Shown here piece after piece: positions 40,701 through 49,700 of a stretch of DNA of 64,000 nt. Both the position numbers and the translations under genes were made by a program. A model generated the notes under the pieces. That model made no database searches, was not told where the DNA came from, and saw only the letters and a list, made by a program, of their open reading frames with translations. Location of the stretch: positions 15,361,501 through 15,425,500 of the forward strand of contig JALDNG010000022.1 of the NCBI GenBank assembly GCA_024349245.1, in the 5' to 3' direction. The DNA comes from Neodontobutis hainanensis (lineage: Eukaryota > Chordata > Actinopteri > Gobiiformes > Odontobutidae). Each line of letters begins with the position of its first letter. Within the stretch, counting starts at the first letter, position 1.

Positions 40701-43700
40701 ACTGCAAGATGCTATTCTATCAATGTGGGCCAACATTTCTAAAGAATGCTTTCAGCACCTTGTTGAATCAGTGCCACGTAGAATCAAGTCAGTTCTGAAG
40801 GTGAAAGGGGGTCAAACACAGTATTATGGTGTTCCTAATAATCCTTTAGGTGCTTGTATACTGTACGTGTCCCTTACTCCTTGGCTTCACTGTGTTTGTC
40901 GTCGCGTCTAGTCCCAGAGCTAAGCGCCCGAGGTGTGATCCAGCAGGTGTTTCCTCTCCACGAGCAGCGCATCCTCGGTCAGCTCATGAAGTCCTGGGTC
41001 CAGGCCGTTTGTGAGAAGCAGCCTTTAGGTCTGAATCATCAAAAGCACAAAGTTTATATATTTATACTGTACATATCTTTTACACACTTGTCTAACTTAA
41101 GTGTCTTTGCAGATGATGTATGTGACTACTTTGGTGTGAAAATCGCCATGTATTTTGCCTGGTTGGGTTTCTACACAACATCAATGTTATACCCTGCTGT
41201 CATAGGCTTTGTGCTGTGGATGCTCACAGAGTCAGACCAGGTGAGACTCTGCTCTGAAAACGCTTGAAAAGAATAGATTGAGAGTTTTTTAAGTTGGATT
41301 GCAGGAGTTATTTGTGGAGTAGACTGTGTTAAGATTCTGGTTAGTGCTGCTGCAGTTTGGAAAGACAATAGAGCAGAAAGTAGTGTTGCAAAGCTTTTAC
41401 AAAATGCCTTTTTAACATAGAACAATGATGGAGTTGACAAGAAACACACACACACAACAGACAAAATCTGTTCTCGCACTTTAAGTATTGATAACCAACA
41501 GAGAGCCTGCCGCCTTTAGTCTGAAGCGAATGAGTTCTGTCCGTTTTGTTGCAGACGAGCAGGGACATCTGCTGCGTGGTCTTTGCACTGTTCAACGTCG
41601 TTTGGGCCACGTTGTTTTTGGAAAGGTGGAAAAGGAGGGGCGCAGAGCTGGCGTACAAATGGGGGACGTTAGACACACCGGCCGAATCCCTGGAGGAACC
41701 GCGGCCTCAGTTTCGGGTGAGAGACGACACGACTCTGCGTCCTTCATGGTCTTTACTCTCTCCACTTTCAAATATCCTTCAGGGGTTTCTGTAAGTTTTG
41801 GTGAATTTAAATGAAGGTAACAGAGAGATCACAGTGATAGGGAGTCAATGGAGCTTGTGCCACCTTTTCAGAATAGGGCTCTTTCGAAGATGTTAAAGCA
41901 ACAGTTACCGGCGTAGGCATTGTAAAAGTATTTTTAAACTGATTAAAACAGAAGCCAGTTTTCTTTTTAGGTTTGACCAACTTTATATTGTAACAAATAG
42001 GAATGTCCGAATACTACTTTTCTCCCTTACAAGTTCTTAAAATTGTGTACTGGCCCAAAGAGTCCCAAATATTTATGAACTATACACATTTTTATTTTTT
42101 TTGTCAGTGGAGTTTTTTTTTTTTTTTTTTATCAAAAAAGTGTTGTAGAATATTGTTGGAAACTGACATGGCAGTGATACAAGTACTCATATGGCAGTAT
42201 CTGTACAGGTCGAATGAGTCTTCGATACCTCTGATTATTAGTTACTTGTATGTATGTATGTACAACTTTTAGCAAGTGATACATGCTTGTAACATTTTTG
42301 GACTAGTGTAATTTCTCTGTATACTTGCATTAACCCATCTTCCCTTGAAAACCTTTAAAGCTGGTCCCAAAGTGACGCAACAACACACTATCCCCTTCTG
42401 GCCTCCCTTTATTGGCCTTCTGTCCACTTCGCATTATAGTAAAGTTTTATTATACTTTTTAAATTGATAGATGAGCTTGGGCTCTTGTTCCTTTCAGACC
42501 TCATTCATTATTACATCCTGCCAAGGTTGTCCACTCACGGCTGTAGCGTGTCGTCCAAAGGCGAGATATAAACCAATTGGATGATAACCTACCTCGACAT
42601 GTTAAATGATCCCTACAGGCATTAACTGATTTACTGTTTTAGCAGCTTTTTACAGTTTTGTGGAGCAGCTTGTAAAAAGTGCTATATAATCGTTGTGTTG
42701 TGTTGGTTGGTCTTTGCCTCGGCAGGGAGTGAAGCGCTGCAGTCCCATAACAGGCTGTGAGGAGTTTTACTATCCGCCCTGGAGGAGGCGTGTGTTCAGG
42801 TGGCTCGTCAGCCTCCCCATCTGCCTCCTCTGCCTCTGCTTTGTCTTCCTGGTCATGCTCGTCTGCTTCGAGCTGCAGGTCAGTGTCTCCTCTTTGCAGT
42901 CTTTGATAGGGACCTGTCAAATGTCCACAATAATTAGACTGTGGCTCATTTTGGATGTGTCCTGTCTGTGAGATTGGACGTGTGAGTGCAGGTGGAGTAG
43001 CTGCTGTCCAACCCTTGGAAACTAACATTCTTAAATGAGCTTGTGATGTTGTGTGTAAAGCATATTTTTTAATAAACCTTAAACAAAAAAAAATGTAAGG
43101 TTCAAATCCCGTTTCTTTTAGACTGTGACTATAAACCAGATCTTACATTTAACCTACTGATGCCACTGATAACCATATCCCATAAGAACCCCCTTTTACT
43201 TTTAAAATACTGCTTTATTTGAACAAAAACATAAATAAAAAAATGCAACTGTCTTTGCTTGGACTTCTTGAACACCTGTGCCTGTGATTGGCAAACTTTT
43301 TGGGTCAAAGACCACACTAGGTTTGCGATAAACGTCTGAGCAGTACTAGATGCCCTTTTTTGCACTGACTGGTTTTATCCTGCTTGGTGGAGAAGTGGCG
43401 GCTAATATTGTATTCTTTGAACTGTTCCTTGACATATGGCTGCTGATTGGACTTCATTGTAAGAGATATATCTGTCCACTCCATATTTAGTGATCATTTG
43501 GTACATTCATTATTGAGGTTAGTATAATGGCATGAGACAGTAGCTTTAGCAAAAGTACAGGGTATTAAACTGTCTTTAATTATTTATGTCTCAACTTGTC
43601 ATTTTAGACTCTTTTTAAAATGTTGTGACATCAAGAAGCCCTGTTGAATTCTAATATAGACATCCCACTTATGCTACAAACGTGTACTTGGAGATTTGCA

Positions 43701-46700
43701 CAGCTTCAGCAATGTCTCATCAAAGAATACAAAGGTCTTTGCTTCAATATGCATGATAACAAAGACATTCTTAAACTGATTTAAAATGATATCCCGACTT
43801 ATAAAGACTGTATTTCAGAAACAATGGAAATGATAAATTTGGAAAAAAAATATTATTCAGGCTTCAAAATAATAAATTTGAGTTTTTTTTCCTTTTCTTT
43901 TTTTAATTGAGAAAAAAACACTTTGCTTAGTTTAAGTTTAATAAAACAATTTATTATGAAAACAACTAACTATACCTATGTCTGATGTAGCATAGTGTTT
44001 AGGGAAAGTTACTATTATTAATTTCCATATTCTTTCCTCTCTGCAGGAGTTTGTGATGGGGATCAAGGAAATGCCTCGTTTGGCTCGCTTTATTCCCAAA
44101 ATCATGCTGGCTATCACTGTGACTGCGTGTGACGAGGTGTACAGGAAAATCGCCTTCTGGCTCAACGACATGGGTATGTGTACCACAAACATCACTGTTG
44201 ACATATATTTATCAAGTGTTCAATAGTTTAAATCAATAGTTATACAGGTTTGTGGTGAAGTAATGTCATGGTTTATGTATCTGCCTCCACAGAAAACTAT
44301 AGACTCCAGAGTGCCTATGAGAAAAATCTCATCATCAAAATGGTTCTTGTAAGTCTTGTACCACGAAAAGAGATCTGGATTTAAATATATGTTGGGTCTA
44401 ACTCTTCTGTGTCTATTCTTTTTGCAGTTTCAGTTTGTAAATTCCTATCTCAGCCTTTTTTACATTGGATTCTACCTCAAAGACATGGAGCGTCTTAAAG
44501 AGGTAGGAAACTCTTTAGTAATTGATTGTTTTTCATCCATTTCGTCCATTTTCCATCTGTCGACTCATTAGTCCGTGTGTGTGGAAGATGTTTCATGGTT
44601 TTGTCACTGATGAGGAGTCTTCAGAGGCAGGTGTTGCCTTCACTGCTCCTCAAGATCCAGATGTTTGTGGTCTTGTGGAAAAATGAGTCTCAATCAAATC
44701 TTTTACGCTGCATGTGTCATGTTTACTGCTGGTGGAAAACAATCTGCTGTGTTTTTTATTTTTTTTTCTTGTCCTTGCTGTGGGGGTTTTAAATTGGCTT
44801 GAAGTTTGTGAATGGTTTTGTCAATACACATCTCACCTCAGATTCTCACTACGTCGGTCTCCGTCTCTCGACTCGAGGGCCACTTCATTGAGCTCATCAT
44901 AATCTGTGAACACCACCTGCGTTTTTTTTATTGTTTTTCTATGTGAACTACACTCAGACAACGCAGATTTTTTTTTTTTTACCAAAGTGTCACTGTGTAT
45001 TTATTATTTGAGTTATAAGTGACTGACTGTAGCTGTAAGCGTAATACTGCAGGAGAAGTATTTTATATGATGTTGTAGACTGCTGTAAATGAGTTAACTA
45101 GTAGTTAGTGTTGTTGAGATATCGAGAGCTTGTGAACGTATGCCATCATCATTGCACTCATGAGTGTGTTATTATAAAGACCAATTATTATAGTGTTGTT
45201 TGTCCTGCCTAATGGGATGTACGGTGGCCGATACAGCTCAACATGCTGCAAATAAAGAAAGCACCAGCAAATAAAGAAAACATCTTCATCAGTTTGACAA
45301 CACACGCGCTGCAAAAGTTCACAACACACATACAAATTCAAAAACGTGTTGCAAATTCATAAACGTGTTGCAAATTCAAAAACGCACTGCAAATTACACA
45401 GACCACAACGGAAATGTTTTAAGGGGACACCTTTGAGTGACGAACCCCTAATGGGACCTGCTTGTTGTTTGCTCGCCTGTCGCGTTGTTGTCAGTGTTGT
45501 TGTCACTGACCTGAAAGGTGAGTTTTTATTTTTTTACTTTTAGATCATGATCGTATAATTGCTTAGTCGTTTGGATATTGTTGTCACTCAAATGAGTCCC
45601 CTTAAAACATTTCCGTTGTGGTCTGTGTTATTTGCAGCGCGTTTTTGAATTTGCAGCGCGTTTTTGTATTTGTATGTGTTGTGAAATTTTGCAGCGCGTG
45701 TTGTCAAACTGATGAAGATGTTTTCTTTATTTGCTGGTGCTTTCTTCATTTGCAGCGTGTTCAGCTGTCTCGGCCACTGTAGGGATGGGAATTGTTAGCT
45801 TGTATACAGCTTGTTGGAAGTGTAGTACTTCCACAATTATTAGGAGTTATTCAGAGTTAGGTTTGTCTGATGGTTTGAATACTAAATGAGGATCTTGTTT
45901 GCAGAAGATAAAATATTTTGTAGGACATTAGGGGCTCTGTATCATGACTTTTTTCCAAGAAGAGCTTCCACATTTTTTAGGAGACTGTGAAATAACAAAT
46001 ACAATCCTCATGGATAAAAGAACTAAATACCCCTGGTGTAAAACATTCAGTAAGGATATTAAAATGTATCAAGAGCACCATAGACTATAAAACAGTTGAT
46101 AGGGTCTCAAACAAATAGGACAGCAGTAGGACATTTAAGGAAGGCAGTCAACAAATATACAAGGAAAAAAATTATAAATCGATTAGTGAAATAAACCTAA
46201 TAGATATAATAGAAACTCTGGCACAGAATGCCAACATTCCACTTATTCACTGACTCCCGGGCCGACTGCTGAAGGGAAACTGTCTCTACTTTTCTTTATT
46301 TCCAAGTTCTTCCTTCATTGACTCAGAATAAATCTGTCATTGTCAGGGATTCTTTGTGGTCTTGGATTTTGTGCTGCAGCAGCTCCAGCACACCCTGCAT
46401 CAGCGTTATTGAACTGTAATACTGCGGTTTTTATAGGATTAATATCTCTGTTTATTTCAACGTTTTGGGGTTGTTCACTAAAGGTGCACTGTCTTTCTGA
46501 GAACACAGCAGTCGCTACAATAAAAAGGCTGTGTAAACAGGTTTATCTCTTGTGGGGTTCAGGTGGTGTTAGTTCTCAGTCTGATAAATACTACTTAGTT
46601 ACAGCACATTGGCAGACAACCTTCACATTATACTTTATTTACTCATTTACTATAAAAGGGACTTGTTCTTGTCTTAGTCTGAGTCTGGACCTGGTCTAAG

Positions 46701-49700
46701 CCTGGTTTTGCATGGTTTTAAATTTTGGTCTTGATTCAGTTTTGGTTTAGTCTCCCTCTGACATGGTTTCGGTCTTTTCTCTGCCTCAATCAAAGTGGTC
46801 TTAACTACAACACATCAAACACTGGCCATAAGTTTAACGTTGGTGTGAGACTGGACTTGAAGTGTTTTATACTCGTCTATCCTGCACTGGTTTTGGTTTG
46901 GACTTGTTCTCAGTCCCTCTCAGCCTTGATTCTCTTCCTAGTGTCAATAATTTGCAGTATATCCATGTGCTGACCCATTCTTTCATTTGGCCCCAGATGC
47001 TGGCGACTCTGCTCATCATCCGCCAGTTCCTTCAAAACGTGAAGGAAGTGCTGCAGCCTTATCTGTACGAGCGACACAAACTGGGCGACCTCACGCTCCG
47101 AGCCGTTTGGGACCTGCTGCTGTCGGTGCTGCTGAAGTACGGCCGTCTCGCAGCGGGAAAGGACCAGCTGTCTCCCACCGAGCACCCCAGCCCTGCAGCG
47201 GGGCTCCGGGGCAGCAGGCCTGGGCTCAGTCAGTCCGAGAGGAGGTACGTTAATGCAGTCGTCCATTTAGGTAAAATTTTAGATTTTTGAAAAATGCACT
47301 GTTTGAGTTCACACCACATGATTAACAGACCTCCACAAGAGTCGCACGAGCAGCTTTTACACTGGTTCACTCTGCCGTCTGTCCTGTTTTCAGAGAGAAG
47401 AAGTGCTTAAACGGAGGATGTGGGGTTGCCGATGAAGAGGAAGGCGGTGATAAAGACGAGGCTGACAGCGGCAGGTTCAGTGAAGGAGAGACCGAGGAGG
47501 ACAATCTCATCGACTGTGGGTTAAAGCTGAGGAAAGTCAGCTTCATAGACAAGGTAATGAGACTGAATGAATGTAAATAAGTGCTGTATAAAAATAGCAC
47601 ATGTATAGTAACTGTTAAAATAAAGATGTCTGTATCTGGCTCTGTGTAGTTGGTGCACACATGGCCATTTATATATTACACAATTTTACAGGACATCACA
47701 ATATCATGAAAATCTTCTTTAACATGATTGTATTACACAAACGACTCCCAATAGGCTTAACTTACCCAGTTACTGCCCTTATTAAATACGTTACATTAAA
47801 TCTTATACGTTTAGTTAATTAATCAAGTTTTCCTTATTGGTAGTCCTTAAACCGCTGCTGGTGAGATAATTCTGGACCACAGTGTTTCTAAATAAAGAGT
47901 GAAGATAGAGTATTGGCTTTAGATGAGGACTCTTGGTGCAGCTCCTGTTATAAGCACAGGCCAGATGCACAGAAAGGGAACGAGCAAAATCAGATTTAGG
48001 AAAATAAAACATCTTTTACCACCGAATAATGAAGTAAGTTACATGGATCTTGTATCTGTTTTTTAATGATGCAGGGAAACAGTCCTTTCCTATCAAAGGG
48101 CTGTAGCTCCTTTATAACTGTGTACTGCAAAAGTCAAATGTACTTCTGTTTTTCAGATGTTTAAATAAATCTCAAGAGTTGCATAAACTTCAGTCGTACG
48201 CAGTGCCTATTGCCTCGACTTTCTGGTCTTTTTTATAAAGCACTAATCACTAAACCTCATTTTGTCTTATGTTTTTTGTCTTAGGTGGACAGGAGGGTCC
48301 CCTGCAGTGGACAGCCCATGGACAGCAGTTTCATGGAGGAGGGCAGCCCCACGATGGTGGAGAAGGGCATGGACCCGGCCTCAATGTTTGAAATGTGTGA
48401 CGACGACGATGATAACGGGATTCATGACGTGAAGGAGTCGAGTGGAGCGGAGACGGGAGCCGCCCCGTTACCCTCTGCATCGTTCAGTGGCCCGTCTGTG
48501 AGGCAAAGGAAAAGAGGCAGGAGCCAAGAGAGGAACGAGCCCAAAACTAAACAGGATTCATGGATGGACCCCCCGGAGGAGAAGGAGAGCACCACGCTCA
48601 CTCAGGCGGAGATCGAGAGCTGTATGCAGACGTATGGGGTGAGGAAGACTTAAAGCTAAAATATACAGGATATTCATGAGCACACACAGTCTCTTCTTAC
48701 TCCTTTTACTCCTCTTGTCCAATCTTCTCTTCCCCAGGACACTTTCAATGACTACCAGGAGATGTTTGTCCAGTTTGGTTACGTGGTGCTATTCTCCTCA
48801 GCCTTCCCTTTGGCCGCTCTGTGTGCGCTCATTAATAACATCATCGAGATTCGCAGCGATGCCTTTAAACTCTGCACGGGGCTCCAGAGGCCGTTCGGAG
48901 TCCGAGTGGAGAGCATTGGCCAGTGGCAGGTCAGACGGATATAATTCTCACAGTAAACCCAAGTCAGTGGAAATACAACCAGTCTTATCTTTGTTAACAA
49001 GTGTTTGATTGGAAAATGGGTTTGTGTTAAAGTTCTCAAGAGTGGTGTTAAATAAGAGTATGGGTTTTAAATAAAGAATTTAGTTGCATTTAATACTAAC
49101 ACATATTGTTTAACATTACTGTGGTTTCAAGGCAGATCTTTATTTTTTATATACAAACCAGAAAATCAAATATCTGTCTGTCACTGATAATTCATACTTG
49201 TCCTGTTTGCCATTGGTGAAGATTAGGTTTACAGTTGTCTTTTTTCATGCGTCATGCAGTGTTTCAACTCAAGTTTTTACAAAGAAGTCTCTCTGTTAGC
49301 ATATGGTCTAGAATACTCCTTGAACGTAAACCTTGAATAAACAAACTGCACCATAACATTTGGAGTTTTCTCAAAATGTTTATAACAGTTTATGCTACAT
49401 TTAGATTGTCTAAACTTTTTTTTTTTTTTCAGTCTGCGATGGAAGCCATGGGTCTGATCGCCATCATCGTTAACTGTTACCTGATTGGTCAGTGTGGGCA
49501 GCTGCAGCGTCTGTTCCCGTGGCTCAGCCCTGAGATGGCCATCATTTCCATCGTCATCCTCGAGGTATAAATAAAGCCTTGTTCAGACGTTTTCTTGGTC
49601 CTTTGCTGGCTATAGTTAAAAACAGACTACAGTGAGATGTGCAGCAACATCTTTAGCTGAAAAGCCCTCGGTAGATGCTTGTTTCTCTGTAAAAGCACCT

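Noticed and set aside
39788..40798. Functional transposase gene
   Set aside because: The DDE motifs lie in different frames with stops between them, so no intact protein is encoded.
46340..46699. 119-codon ORF in ANO8 intron 12
   Set aside because: No recognisable family, no splice fit to ANO8 and ordinary intron composition.
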